Origin: a virus | IMG/VR virus record: IMGVR_UViG_3300009502_000028 | Span: 19,929 to 83,928 of that record | Reading direction: 5' to 3' (one strand) | DNA length: 64,000 bases | Shown: in pieces, positions 27,987 to 36,200 of the stretch | How positions within the stretch are numbered: position 1 is the stretch's first letter | Layout of the letters: each line of letters starts with the position of its first letter | The notes under the pieces: model-generated | What the model was told of the DNA's origin: nothing | The model's database searches: none | Seen by the model: the letters and a program-made list of their open reading frames with translations, nothing else | Made by a program: the position numbers and the translations under genes

Positions 27987-28649
27987 CTATGGGCTACTCG
28001 GATCAGTTTTTGCTTTACACCCCATGTAAATTTCCCCGTCTTGTAAATTATAGTGGAAGCTTTTATCAAAGAAACCATGTTTCTTTACTCTGTTTAAATA
28101 AGTCATTACACAGTGAGCAGTTCCACTGCCGGGCTTAACCCATTCACGATCCCCAAACGTCATTGCTAGAAGTATATCCGATTGAGCTACTAAAGCATTT
28201 CTTGCCCAAAATCCTTTAGCAACGTGAACCTCTGCCCCTTGTTGAATTGCGATGGATAGTTCACTCAAAGAATTAACTCCCAACTTACGTGAGAAACGAG
28301 CATGAAGTCTATTAGCGATATCTCCGGTGGAATATCCTTTGGCTCGCTCATTATCACTTGAAGGAGTAGTATCAAATCCCTCATCAACCCCAAGAAATTG
28401 ACAGGGGAAAAAAAGTTTAAGTTTCGGAACTTCTTTATTTAAATATAAAGTAACGGCGGAGTGGTCAGCAAACGCCGCACCCCCCGCCGCAAGTGTTGTC
28501 ACATCATATCCACCCTCGTTGAATTGTTTAAGTAATACTCGAACGCATTCACACATAGCATCAAAGTGATTGCGAGAAAGACGTTCTGCATCTTGTTTCC
28601 TTCCAGCGGTACCACAAATTCCGAAAATTACCTCATTATGCACGATCAA
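27987..28649 (-). CDS. SLOG-like Rossmann-fold protein, 220 aa
   Basis: A Rossmann-type start VIFGICGTAGRKQDAERL, a Gly-rich loop LAAGGAAFADHSAVTLYL, and a late AKGFWARNALVAQSDILLAM followed by KPGSGTAHCV. This layout fits the SLOG superfamily of nucleotide-binding or nucleotide-hydrolysing proteins (YspA/DprA-like). It is close to nadE and the NAD salvage genes, so a nucleotide or NAD-derivative ligand is plausible but not shown. Start overlaps the upstream gene by 14 bases. Confidence 0.6.
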   Translation of the reverse strand: MIVHNEVIFGICGTAGRKQDAERLSRNHFDAMCECVRVLLKQFNEGGYDVTTLAAGGAAFADHSAVTLYLNKEVPKLKLFFPCQFLGVDEGFDTTPSSDNERAKGYSTGDIANRLHARFSRKLGVNSLSELSIAIQQGAEVHVAKGFWARNALVAQSDILLAMTFGDREWVKPGSGTAHCVMTYLNRVKKHGFFDKSFHYNLQDGEIYMGCKAKTDPSSP

Positions 28650-28920
28650 ATAATTCCGGATGATTTTCTACGATATTACAAATTATATCTACAATTTCTT
28701 TGGGACTGAAAACGCTCTTCCAATCGCACTTTTCAGATATTTCGTTTATTTGATACATGTATAATTCATATAATCGTTTTCGGTTTATTACACGGCGGTC
28801 AAGTAGCTCTTCAATAATCACTCGTTCCCCAATAATGATTCCATTAATATCATCATCACAGCGAACGGTGAGTTCTTTATTAGAAGAATCTGCGCCAATT
28901 ATTTCACCTGAAAATAGCAT
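28636..28920 (-). CDS. Hypothetical protein, 94 aa
   Basis: MLFSGEIIGADSSNKELTVR, a beta-barrel-like N-terminal half and a helical C-terminal half. Overlaps the SLOG-like gene. No family recognised. Confidence 0.6.
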   Translation of the reverse strand: MLFSGEIIGADSSNKELTVRCDDDINGIIIGERVIIEELLDRRVINRKRLYELYMYQINEISEKCDWKSVFSPKEIVDIICNIVENHPELFDRA

Positions 28921-28922
28921 AT

Positions 28923-29075
28923 TTATTTCTTTTTGTCAACAAGTTTCTCACTTGGGTTTTCAATTTTCACAATTTGCATATTATTCTCGTCGCTAGCATC
29001 TCGTAAAAAATCGGTAAAAGCTTCCGCATCTTCGATATCATCGAATTCAAATGTTATTACTCTAGTATATTTCAT
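28923..29075 (-). CDS. Small acidic protein, 50 aa
   Basis: MKYTRVITFEFDDIEDAEAF then TDFLRDASDENNMQIVKIEN. A ferredoxin-like beta-alpha-beta pattern in a very small protein. It ends two bases before the next gene. Function unknown. Confidence 0.55.
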   Translation of the reverse strand: MKYTRVITFEFDDIEDAEAFTDFLRDASDENNMQIVKIENPSEKLVDKKK

Positions 29076-29086
29076 GTTATTTTTTT

Positions 29087-29875
29087 TTAATATTTCAGTA
29101 TCCGTTTAAAAGTGGGAATAGGAACCATTTTGTGGGCTCCCGCATTATGCCACTTATCATAAATTTTTAAAACTTCTTTTTGTCGCTCTGTTAACCGTTC
29201 TCTCACAATATCCGAACCGCCCCCTCTCTCCGAAAATGTCATCGCCCATTCTAATTCATCATAACTTGCGCCAATTGCAATTTCGTCTGTTCTATTATCT
29301 GCCCACAATCCATCGGTAGGAATTGCTTCGCATAGTTCAGGTAGAACTTTTAATGCACGACACATTTGACGAACTTCACTTTTCATTATATCAGCAATTG
29401 GACTAATGTCAACCCCCCCATCTCCATATTTTGTAAAGAATCCGATCCCAAAATCTTCTACTTTATTGCCGGTTCCAACTACTAATCCATCACAACAGGT
29501 AGCAATCTGATAAAGAACAATCATACGAAGACGGCTTTTAGTGTTAGCGTATGCTAAATCATTATCATACTTACCAGCACATGCAGTTGCAAATTGTTCA
29601 AAGGTATTGGTTAAATCAAACTTATGATATGTAACAACCTCTTCACCATATTTTTTTGTAAGCCAATCTACATGGCTTCTTGCAAGCTCCATACTATCGG
29701 GTCTAGATTGACAAGGCATTATTACACAATGCGTCGGCATTCCCGTTAACGCACATAAGGTAGATACAAGAGCACTATCTACTCCCCCAGATACCCCAAC
29801 TACCCATGCCGCACGATTATTTTTAATTGCGTATTTTTCTAACCAAATAGATATCTCAACTGCTAAATTTTTCAT
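29087..29875 (-). CDS. nadE: NAD synthetase, ammonia-dependent
   Basis: 262 residues, the length of single-domain NadE. Motifs: VVGVSGGVDSALVSTL with the PP-loop SGGVDS at 29-34, NTKSRLRMIVLY, GLVVGTGNKVEDFGIGFFTKYGDGG-type region near 130-155, and DGLWADNRTDE. NadE amidates nicotinate adenine dinucleotide to NAD+ using ATP; no glutaminase domain is present. It lies next to pncB and near a nicotinamidase-like gene, so the phage holds much of the Preiss-Handler route. An NaMN adenylyltransferase is not seen in the window. Confidence 0.93.
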   Translation of the reverse strand: MKNLAVEISIWLEKYAIKNNRAAWVVGVSGGVDSALVSTLCALTGMPTHCVIMPCQSRPDSMELARSHVDWLTKKYGEEVVTYHKFDLTNTFEQFATACAGKYDNDLAYANTKSRLRMIVLYQIATCCDGLVVGTGNKVEDFGIGFFTKYGDGGVDISPIADIMKSEVRQMCRALKVLPELCEAIPTDGLWADNRTDEIAIGASYDELEWAMTFSERGGGSDIVRERLTERQKEVLKIYDKWHNAGAHKMVPIPTFKRILKY

Positions 29876-29881
29876 ATTTTT

Positions 29882-31051
29882 TTACAGTGCTTTCAATTCT
29901 TTCTTTGTTAATTCTATGGCGTCTAACTTACCCGTATGTTTATTCATAACATCTGAAAGTTTAACCACATCCACCGGACCATATCCGAAATCAGCAGTGG
30001 TCATTTTAATTACCATATTCAGTGGAGTTATATGTTTTCCACAGTCATTCGTGAGAAAAGTTCCTATGCCTCCGATAACCTGAGCCCATCCTCTGAAATG
30101 TTTTGTTAATCGAATAAACACTTCATCGTTCAATCCATCACTGAACACGAATTTTTTCGACGTCGCATCTATCCCGAGTTTGGTATAATGAGTCAACATT
30201 TTTTTACCCCACGCAAATGGATCGCCACTATCCTGCCGGACCCCATCAAATAAGCGAGCGAAATAATTATCCCAATCCCGAAGGAACACTTCGGTAGTGA
30301 AAGTATCTGTGAGGGCAATACCATTAAGTCCACCGAAATGATCACTCCAATGTTTCATCCACATTTTATTTGCCATTTTAGAACCATAGAGAGCCGATAA
30401 TCCCATTACCATTTCATGAGCAGACGTACCAATCGGTCGGATTTCATGTTTCATAGCTAAATGAACATTGCTGGTGCCAATGAAACCCTTGAAAAATTTC
30501 ATGTGGTTTACTACACAATCTTGGGTGTCATACGAAAACCGTCGCCGGGTTCCAAAATCAGACCATTGACATCTAGCGTTTGAAAGATTTTCAGTTTTTT
30601 TAGTAAGACGTGAATCAGTTTCAATATCCGGCGTCTGACCGGTCATTTTGAAGAAGAGTTCCGAAACTAATGCCATCAATGGAATTTCCCAAAAAATGGT
30701 TCGATACCACGATCCCTTTATAGAAATAGAAAGTTTACCTTCATTTTGTTGAACAACAACCTCGCCGGGATCATATCGGTAATTTTTAAACCATTCCACA
30801 TAGGTAGGACGAATGCCGGGAATAGTATTAAGAAAATTAGCTTCATCATCCGTTAATTTCAACGTTGCCATCTGCTCTATCTGCCAATTCAATACTTTGT
30901 CAAACTCTTTGGGAAATGAAGTATCGCCACGATTTATGAATGAATACTCAACCATCGCTACTGGTAAATCATGGAACACTAGTTGTCCCATAAAAAACTT
31001 ATAACAATCGGTATCCAGTATTGAGGTTATAATTGGTTCATCAAATTTCAT
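29882..31051 (-). CDS. pncB: Nicotinate phosphoribosyltransferase
   Basis: 389 residues. The ATG at 31051 (MKFDEPIITSILDTDCYKFF) follows the promoter by seven bases, while the ATG nine bases earlier lies at the end of the -10 element. Family motifs: LDTDCYKFFMGQ, FGTRRRFSYDTQD, GTSAHEMVMG, GVRQDSGDPFAWG and FSDGLND. Converts nicotinate plus PRPP to NaMN. It lies six bases upstream of nadE, so the two are probably one operon. Confidence 0.94.
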   Translation of the reverse strand: MKFDEPIITSILDTDCYKFFMGQLVFHDLPVAMVEYSFINRGDTSFPKEFDKVLNWQIEQMATLKLTDDEANFLNTIPGIRPTYVEWFKNYRYDPGEVVVQQNEGKLSISIKGSWYRTIFWEIPLMALVSELFFKMTGQTPDIETDSRLTKKTENLSNARCQWSDFGTRRRFSYDTQDCVVNHMKFFKGFIGTSNVHLAMKHEIRPIGTSAHEMVMGLSALYGSKMANKMWMKHWSDHFGGLNGIALTDTFTTEVFLRDWDNYFARLFDGVRQDSGDPFAWGKKMLTHYTKLGIDATSKKFVFSDGLNDEVFIRLTKHFRGWAQVIGGIGTFLTNDCGKHITPLNMVIKMTTADFGYGPVDVVKLSDVMNKHTGKLDAIELTKKELKAL

Positions 31052-31058
31052 TATTGGC

Positions 31059-31086
31059 ATGATAATGATTTTGGGCGAAAAGTCAA
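31059..31086 (-). promoter_or_regulatory. Promoter of pncB-nadE
   Basis: TTGACT (31086-31081), 16 bp, TATCAT (31064-31059), ATG at 31051. Confidence 0.6.
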
Positions 31087-31358
31087 GCCCGTTTTTTGAT
31101 TCTCTGAGACAATTTCAATGAAATAGGATGGTTTATTTTACGCCGGTTGTCGCCAAACCAGCGATTCTCCCTAAACCATATTTGAAAATCTTTTCTGATA
31201 AGCCGTCTTCCTAATCGTTTTTCAAAACAATCTAAACAAATTATTCCCGTACGTTTTCTACTAGGAATCACTAACAACCACAATGAATTTCTAACATAGA
31301 AATCTTCGCCGTGTCCCCACGGTTCACCTCCACAATCAAAACAACACAGACTTCTCAC
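31083..31358 (-). CDS. Zinc-finger protein, 91 aa
   Basis: GTG at 31358 overlaps the upstream stop as GTGA, giving VRSLCCFDCGGEPWGHGEDF, then 45 residues later ICLDCFEKRLGRRL. CxxC plus CxxC followed by EKRLGRxL is a recurrent small phage zinc-finger arrangement of unknown function. The C-terminus is basic. Confidence 0.65.
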   Translation of the reverse strand: MRSLCCFDCGGEPWGHGEDFYVRNSLWLLVIPSRKRTGIICLDCFEKRLGRRLIRKDFQIWFRENRWFGDNRRKINHPISLKLSQRIKKRA

Positions 31359-31558
31359 TTTGTTCTTGGATGTGCATGACACCATATAACGTGTTGACAT
31401 CCCAATGTAGGACACATGACGGTTGGATAATCTTGTCCTCTATCTTCAACAAAAGTTACTTCTGCTCCCGAACACAATGCGGTATATCCACAATTTGAAC
31501 ATTCCGCAATATATTCATATTTTGGCTTAGAAATTTTTCCCTTTTTTATAACTTTCAT
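31355..31558 (-). CDS. Zinc-ribbon protein, 67 aa
   Basis: ATG at 31558 overlaps the upstream stop (ATGA). MKVIKKGKISKPKYEYIAEC, then SNCGY and CPTLGCQHVIWCHAH: two Cys pairs plus extra His. Probably zinc-binding; function unknown. Confidence 0.6.
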   Translation of the reverse strand: MKVIKKGKISKPKYEYIAECSNCGYTALCSGAEVTFVEDRGQDYPTVMCPTLGCQHVIWCHAHPRTK

Positions 31559-31803
31559 AGTACACTTCTTGACAATCTCATCATTAATGACTTTCGTGGC
31601 AATTTCCAATTAATCAAACAAGGCATCGTTTGTATATCTAGAGTTTTTAATCTCGTTTGAGGGAATCGCCACACTGCGGCTTCTTTAGATGGCTCTCGGT
31701 ACAACATCCACTGTAAAAAACTTATATTTAAAGGAATTGCTTTTTTTTCTACTAAAGATTTGGAAACATGTAATCCCCGCAATTTTATCGGACATAATTT
31801 CAT
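31555..31803 (-). CDS. Hypothetical basic protein, 82 aa
   Basis: MKLCPIKLRGLHVSKSLVEK, strongly basic with hydrophobic segments. The ATGA overlap with the next gene supports it. No family recognised; the C-terminal third could be non-native. Confidence 0.45.
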   Translation of the reverse strand: MKLCPIKLRGLHVSKSLVEKKAIPLNISFLQWMLYREPSKEAAVWRFPQTRLKTLDIQTMPCLINWKLPRKSLMMRLSRSVL

Positions 31804-31822
31804 TTTTAGAAACGCATATTAT

Positions 31823-32599
31823 CTACCATTCAATTGTATTTGAAAGACGCATTCCACGAGTCACCATCTTTTCAACAAACTCCTGTCCCATTTTCTCACA
31901 TCCCAACACGTTTGACGAAACATCGGTTAATAATACAAGTTTTTTAATATTCTCTTCCCCGATATTATCAGCAATGTCCACAACCGTATAATTAACACAA
32001 TGACTTAATGCTTCTCCCGCAATTAAAATCTCATCAGCAGTTGAGAGAATTTCAATTAATTGGGTATTTAGATGAGTAGATATATCTTCGGAATTTTCAA
32101 CGACGGCTTTAACCGCACTATATTGTTCGGTAAGATAATTCATCCCTTTCATTATATAATTAACTTTACTTAGTTGAGTGATTTCCCATTCGATAAAAGC
32201 GTTTGAAACGAGAGATGAAATCATATGTCCCCAACTTCCAATTATACAATGAGGAGGCCAAATTGTTATGATTTGCACAACGTCCATGTATCGTTGAACA
32301 TATTCTTGTAAATCACTATGAAAAGGCTTCCATGTTCCACTTTGAACATCTTCTCGTGTAATGATTGTAAATGGTGCAGGATGTTCATTTTTTAAATTCA
32401 ACCAAAAAATAGGATGAGCGATATGAACACTTTGATGACTGTCAAGGGAACAATGAATTTCTCCGAATCTATTTAAATTTTTCCTAATAAATGAAGACAA
32501 TCTAGTCATATCCGGATTGGCACCGGGAACATATAATGCTCCGTTCTCTTCAGTGAAATCATTCTGAGGATCAATAACAAATAGGTGAGTATTTTTCAT
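31823..32599 (-). CDS. Nicotinamidase/isochorismatase-like cysteine hydrolase
   Basis: 258 residues. The catalytic Asp motif is LFVIDPQNDFTEENGALYVP (Asp10). WPPHCIIGSWGHMI around 125-138 corresponds to the family's WPxHC block, and GEALSHCVNYTVVDIAD carries the nucleophile Cys near residue 200. Family members deamidate nicotinamide to nicotinate (PncA) or hydrolyse related compounds. With pncB and nadE next door, nicotinamidase is the most likely role. Longer than typical PncA (about 210 aa), with an inserted segment after the WPPHC block. Confidence 0.8.
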   Translation of the reverse strand: MKNTHLFVIDPQNDFTEENGALYVPGANPDMTRLSSFIRKNLNRFGEIHCSLDSHQSVHIAHPIFWLNLKNEHPAPFTIITREDVQSGTWKPFHSDLQEYVQRYMDVVQIITIWPPHCIIGSWGHMISSLVSNAFIEWEITQLSKVNYIMKGMNYLTEQYSAVKAVVENSEDISTHLNTQLIEILSTADEILIAGEALSHCVNYTVVDIADNIGEENIKKLVLLTDVSSNVLGCEKMGQEFVEKMVTRGMRLSNTIEW

Positions 32600-32625
32600 T
32601 TTATTTTATATTTTTTCGTAATTAA

Positions 32626-32733
32626 CTAATGGCAGTGTTCCCGAAAGAATAGCATTTCAGGTTTTCATTTATCTCCATTTACAATAAGAATATCGCCCGT
32701 TGGCACTTTAAGTCGATAATCTACTTTGATAAT
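32626..32733 (-). pseudogene. Possible decayed gene fragment
   Basis: IIKVDYRLKVPTGDILIVNG-DK, a TGA, then in frame KPEMLFFREHCH and TAG, with no normal start. The reading looks protein-like across the internal stop. Low certainty; the rest of 32600-32737 shows nothing else. Confidence 0.25.
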
Positions 32734-32737
32734 TTAA

Positions 32738-33172
32738 TCACCATTGTAACCAATTCAATAACATAGTCAACAGCACTCTATGCTCGGGCATAAGCATTTC
32801 CGGTGTAACAGTATGAGCATCCAGAAGTTTGATTTCGCCTCCTTTTAAGTCATCTGCCGCATTGAATTCCCCGTTCCATTTAGTAACAGCAAAGAACATT
32901 GTTTTAATTTTATCTTTGCTTTTTTTGTAGCGAGGGTCATCTATACAAGTAGATCCAATATATTCTATATTATTACCATAAATATTTGTTTCCTCTTTAA
33001 GTTCCCGTAGAGCATCATTCTCATAGGATTCACAATTGACGTCAGCAAATCCACCGGGAAACCGCCACAAGGGTTCATTCGGTCTACGAACTAGTACAAG
33101 CATATCGTCTTCCAAATTGATTGCAGCAATATCTACGGTAGGTAGAACTTTTGGACCAGTATATTTTTTCAT
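32738..33172 (-). CDS. Nudix hydrolase
   Basis: 144 residues. Nudix box GGFADVNCESYENDALRELK continuing EETNI, near residues 40-64; the usual G before the last hydrophobic is N. The N-terminal TVDIAAINLEDDMLVLVRRP is typical of ADP-ribose or NADH pyrophosphatases and of the Nudix half of NadM proteins. The setting among NAD salvage and ADP-ribose genes favours an ADP-ribose-type substrate, but this is inference. Confidence 0.85.
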   Translation of the reverse strand: MKKYTGPKVLPTVDIAAINLEDDMLVLVRRPNEPLWRFPGGFADVNCESYENDALRELKEETNIYGNNIEYIGSTCIDDPRYKKSKDKIKTMFFAVTKWNGEFNAADDLKGGEIKLLDAHTVTPEMLMPEHRVLLTMLLNWLQW

Positions 33173-33176
33173 AATT

Positions 33177-33581
33177 TTAAAACAATTTTAAATGCCCGGT
33201 AATAGGATCAAGTCGGCTACTATAATCCGGACCCAATGCTAAACAAGTATTAGTTGATATTCCACCAAATTCAGTGTGTCCCTTATCCGTGATCAAATGA
33301 GCATCTAATCCAATATTACGAGATTTTTCTAAAATGTCAAGCAATTCTTTTTCGCTATCCACTGCTAAACAAATTTTAAAAAATGAACCATCAATCCATT
33401 CTTTTTGTACAGACGATAGTTTTTGGCCGATGTTTGATTCGGGATTTTTTCTAATAAAATTAGTTAAAAACGCAATGCTCGCATGACACGCTTGCGCAAT
33501 AATTTTTCCACTTCTAACTTTTTGCCCATCAACATTTTTTAAATCCCGTCGAATGATAATAATTTGTTTTATTCTATCCAC
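33177..33581 (-). CDS. Peptidyl-tRNA hydrolase, PTH2 type
   Basis: 134 residues. IKQIIIIRRDLKNVDGQKVR-SGKIIAQACHASIAFL matches the PTH2 start (K-x-GK-x-AQ-x-H). ELLDILEKSRNIGLDAHLIT, DKGHTEFGGIS and TNTCLALGPDY match the rest of the fold. PTH2 enzymes release peptides from tRNA; archaeal-type PTH2 genes occur in some large phages. Lies between the Nudix and DnaJ-like genes with 3-5 bp gaps. Confidence 0.85.
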   Translation of the reverse strand: MDRIKQIIIIRRDLKNVDGQKVRSGKIIAQACHASIAFLTNFIRKNPESNIGQKLSSVQKEWIDGSFFKICLAVDSEKELLDILEKSRNIGLDAHLITDKGHTEFGGISTNTCLALGPDYSSRLDPITGHLKLF

Positions 33582-33584
33582 AAA

Positions 33585-34172
33585 TTAAATTCCTAATTCC
33601 TCTAATTTTTTCTTCTGTTCATCCGTTAAATTAGAAGGAATAATAACCTTAACGTGAATTTGTAGAATTATTGTAGAATTACTATCTTTATTTACTTGAA
33701 GGTTGAATACAAACCCCGGCTGGGTTGCAGGCGGTAAATTAAATTTAAGTTTACCTACCGGAGACTCATATTCAACTTCCCCGCCTAAAACCGCCTTGGT
33801 TATAGAGAGAGGCAATTCACAGCAAATTGTTTGAGTGGATGAAAAATGAAATGTATTACCGCCTCTTCCAAAAAAATCATGAAATGGATTTCTTCCACCT
33901 TGTCTGTTCCCAAACAAATCGCCGAACATTTCATTAAGGTTGTCATCATTAAACGGAGAACCTCCCCGAGAATGTTGCTTAGGATTAGTTATTTCATCGT
34001 AAGCCACATTTATTTTCTTCATCGTTTCCTCTGACTCTTTTTTCTTAGCGGCATCTTGATGAAGATCTGGATGATGAGTTTTAACTAATTTTTTATAAGC
34101 AGCGGACACTTCTTCCACAGTCGAAGTTGGAGGCACTCCTAAAACTTCATAAGGATTAGAATGTTTTTTCAT
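33585..34172 (-). CDS. DnaJ/CbpA-like co-chaperone
   Basis: 195 residues. J domain NPYEVLGVPPTSTVEEVSAA with the essential HPD (THHPDLH) near residues 34-36, a Gly/Phe-rich linker (FGDLFGNRQGGRNPFHDFFG), and one C-terminal substrate-binding barrel. The zinc-finger domain is absent, as in CbpA types, and only one of the two C-terminal barrels is present, so it is shorter than usual. It probably recruits host DnaK for phage assembly or replication. Confidence 0.9.
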   Translation of the reverse strand: MKKHSNPYEVLGVPPTSTVEEVSAAYKKLVKTHHPDLHQDAAKKKESEETMKKINVAYDEITNPKQHSRGGSPFNDDNLNEMFGDLFGNRQGGRNPFHDFFGRGGNTFHFSSTQTICCELPLSITKAVLGGEVEYESPVGKLKFNLPPATQPGFVFNLQVNKDSNSTIILQIHVKVIIPSNLTDEQKKKLEELGI

Positions 34173-34256
34173 GTTTTTTCAGGATGAAAACCAATATGTT
34201 ATAATCCCGATCGTCGGAACGATAATAGTATTTTTAATCCAAACCTTTCGTCGGTA

Positions 34257-34283
34257 AATAAGCCAGCGTGATTCCGGCTTATT
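34257..34283 (-). terminator. Putative terminator after the ADP-ribosylglycohydrolase gene
   Basis: 8-bp stem AATAAGCC/GGCTTATT with a TTATTT tail on the minus strand, starting at the stop codon of the gene ending at 34282. The 34173-34256 stretch beyond shows only weak short frames. Confidence 0.5.
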
Positions 34284-35130
34284 ACCATTTAAGAGTATTT
34301 CCATAACATTTATTTATAATATCAATCATTTCGGGCTGTAATCGTAATTTAGTTTCGACGAGGATGCCGGTATTAATGCTATCTATTCCATAAAAATGTT
34401 CGGCAATCCCTCCCGCAATGGCAGCAATGGTATCTACATCTCCTTTGGAATAAACAGATAAACGAATAGTATCTTCAAAACTAGTAGATTCTAAAAAACA
34501 AATCAATGCCTGAGGTACCGTAATATCACATCTAATATCTCGCTTTGTCCATGTTTCCCTAACAGTTTCTACCGAGGCAGATAAATCATAACCAGTAAGT
34601 TTTACAATGTTATCTTTAATTTCCGCTTTCGTATATTTTTTCGCCGCTAACATCGCTGCTGTAGTAACTGCCAACGCCCCATTGCGAGATTCATCGCAAT
34701 TATGAGTCATTTTAGTACTCTCTACTGCCTGTTCATACGCCCATGCTAACCTATCCTCAAAAGACAACTCAATAGGCTTACCATCCACCCCCAATAGTTC
34801 TAAATTCAATGCAAATAAAGCAATCGGGCTTACTCGCATTGCAGCCCCATCACCACGACTATCATTTTGCATGGTACCTCCGGTTGCGGCCCACTCTTTA
34901 AACGAAGATCCATATCCAAGATTAGGATTTTTATTATACCATTCCAAAAATTTTTCATGGAAAGGAACCCCTGTCAATAATGAATCCGCTACCGCAATTG
35001 TCAGATTAGTATCATCAGTAAATTTAGCTAATCCATTCAAAAAGAAAGGACGATAGTCTCGTTTATCTTGACTTAATTTATCACCCTCATAGGGTGCTCC
35101 CGCAATATCACCAATTATAGCTCCTAGCAT
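34282..35130 (-). CDS. ADP-ribosylglycohydrolase (DraG/ARH family)
   Basis: 282 residues, typical length. The metal-binding motifs are GDIAGAPYEG at the start, KFTDDTNLTIAVADSLL near 37-53, and YSKGDVDTIAAIAGGIAEHF near 230-250 (equivalent to GDxDT). RGDGAAMRVSPIALFA is also family-typical. These Mg-dependent enzymes remove ADP-ribose from arginine or other residues. In the same block as a PARP and a macrodomain protein, it would be one of the erasers. Confidence 0.93.
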   Translation of the reverse strand: MLGAIIGDIAGAPYEGDKLSQDKRDYRPFFLNGLAKFTDDTNLTIAVADSLLTGVPFHEKFLEWYNKNPNLGYGSSFKEWAATGGTMQNDSRGDGAAMRVSPIALFALNLELLGVDGKPIELSFEDRLAWAYEQAVESTKMTHNCDESRNGALAVTTAAMLAAKKYTKAEIKDNIVKLTGYDLSASVETVRETWTKRDIRCDITVPQALICFLESTSFEDTIRLSVYSKGDVDTIAAIAGGIAEHFYGIDSINTGILVETKLRLQPEMIDIINKCYGNTLKW

Positions 35131-35131
35131 A

Positions 35132-35242
35132 TTATTCTTTATCGTCCGGATCGTTCACTTCTCGTTCAATTACAAACATCAGTCCCCATGCAAGCATACT
35201 CACAAAACCTAAAAATAACAATAATTCCAACAATTTAATCAT
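35132..35242 (-). CDS. Micro membrane protein, 36 aa
   Basis: MIKLLELLLFLGFVSMLAWG then LMFVIEREVNDPDDKE. One membrane helix with an acidic tail. It is tightly packed, with one base before the next start and two after the previous stop. Confidence 0.55.
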   Translation of the reverse strand: MIKLLELLLFLGFVSMLAWGLMFVIEREVNDPDDKE

Positions 35243-35244
35243 AA

Positions 35245-35802
35245 TTATACATTATATTTCTTTCCACCCAAATAGGCAATCTTATTAACCGGTTCTTCCA
35301 CAAACACCACCTCTATTCCGGCCTCATCGAACATGGTGGTCGTAATTACATCGTCTTCTCCATATGGACTTACCAATGAAAAAATTAATGCAGTGGGGCG
35401 ATGAATAACTACTTTGCTAATACCTGCGGCTACAATCATAGTCGCACATCCCGCACATGGCATTCCAGCTATATATAATGTCGCTTTATTAGTTGATATT
35501 CCAAATTTTGCTCCACAAATAAGAGCATTGGCTTCCGAATGAATTGTCCATTTATATTTAGCCGGTCTTGCCAATCGTTCCGGCAAATCTTTCACATTTG
35601 AGGGCAATCCATTATACCCAAATAATATAGGACGTTTATCTTTTACCACAACTGCCCCGAATTTCGTCGAAGGATCACGGGATTTTGTTGCGACTTCATA
35701 TGATAATCGCAAAAAATACACGTCCCACGAAGGAGGAGAATAATCAGAAAATGACTCTCCAATAAGAGCATCGGTGTCACGAGTTATACAAGAATATTCC
35801 AT
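35245..35802 (-). CDS. Deoxycytidylate deaminase
   Basis: 185 residues from the ATG at 35802 (MEYSCITRDTDALIGESFSD). Zinc motifs are TIHSEANAL (HxE) and AGMPCAGCATMI (PCxxC), with DPSTKFGAVVVKDKR upstream as in dCMP deaminases. Provides dUMP for ThyX. A longer frame from 35925 would include the promoter. Confidence 0.92.
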   Translation of the reverse strand: MEYSCITRDTDALIGESFSDYSPPSWDVYFLRLSYEVATKSRDPSTKFGAVVVKDKRPILFGYNGLPSNVKDLPERLARPAKYKWTIHSEANALICGAKFGISTNKATLYIAGMPCAGCATMIVAAGISKVVIHRPTALIFSLVSPYGEDDVITTTMFDEAGIEVVFVEEPVNKIAYLGGKKYNV

Positions 35803-35816
35803 ATTCAATTTAGTGT

Positions 35817-35844
35817 AATCTATCAGTTTTAAGGAAAAAGTCAA
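35817..35844 (-). promoter_or_regulatory. Promoter of the dCMP deaminase gene
   Basis: TTGACT (35844-35839), 16 bp, TAGATT (35822-35817), ATG at 35802. Confidence 0.6.
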
Positions 35845-35876
35845 GGTTTTCTTTCTAAAAAACCTATTTATATACA

Positions 35877-36200
35877 ATGCAATTAACTTTGAAAAATATA
35901 CTACTCGAAATCCTCTTGGAAGCATCGTTTGGAAAGAAATTTCCGATTGAAATGAAAAAGAATGGAAATTCTACTACTTTTATTGGAATTGCATCTGCCA
36001 ATGCCAAACCGGGAGAATTACCTTATCGTATTACTTGGTTCACCTCCAATCTAGCTTTAAATCGTCATATCGATATTACTTATAATGACATGATGAATAT
36101 TTTAAATATGAAATATTTCCCCCCTGAAATAGTTCAGAGAATTAAAATAAAATGGCCGGATGACGAAATGAATGGAGATGAATATACTATCGTGTTTTAG
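35877..36200 (+). CDS. Hypothetical protein with capsid-targeting-like N-terminus, 107 aa
   Basis: MQLTLKNILLEILLEASFGK has two possible L-x-E sites close to the N-terminus. The remainder is mixed alpha/beta with RITWFTSNLALNRHIDITYN. Divergent from dCMP deaminase; its last 14 bases overlap the convergent gene. No family recognised. Confidence 0.6.
   Translation: MQLTLKNILLEILLEASFGKKFPIEMKKNGNSTTFIGIASANAKPGELPYRITWFTSNLALNRHIDITYNDMMNILNMKYFPPEIVQRIKIKWPDDEMNGDEYTIVF

Noticed and set aside
32738-33172. Nudix protein as the missing NaMN adenylyltransferase (NadM fusion)
   Set aside because: At 144 residues there is room only for the Nudix domain, and no HxGH adenylyltransferase motif is seen.
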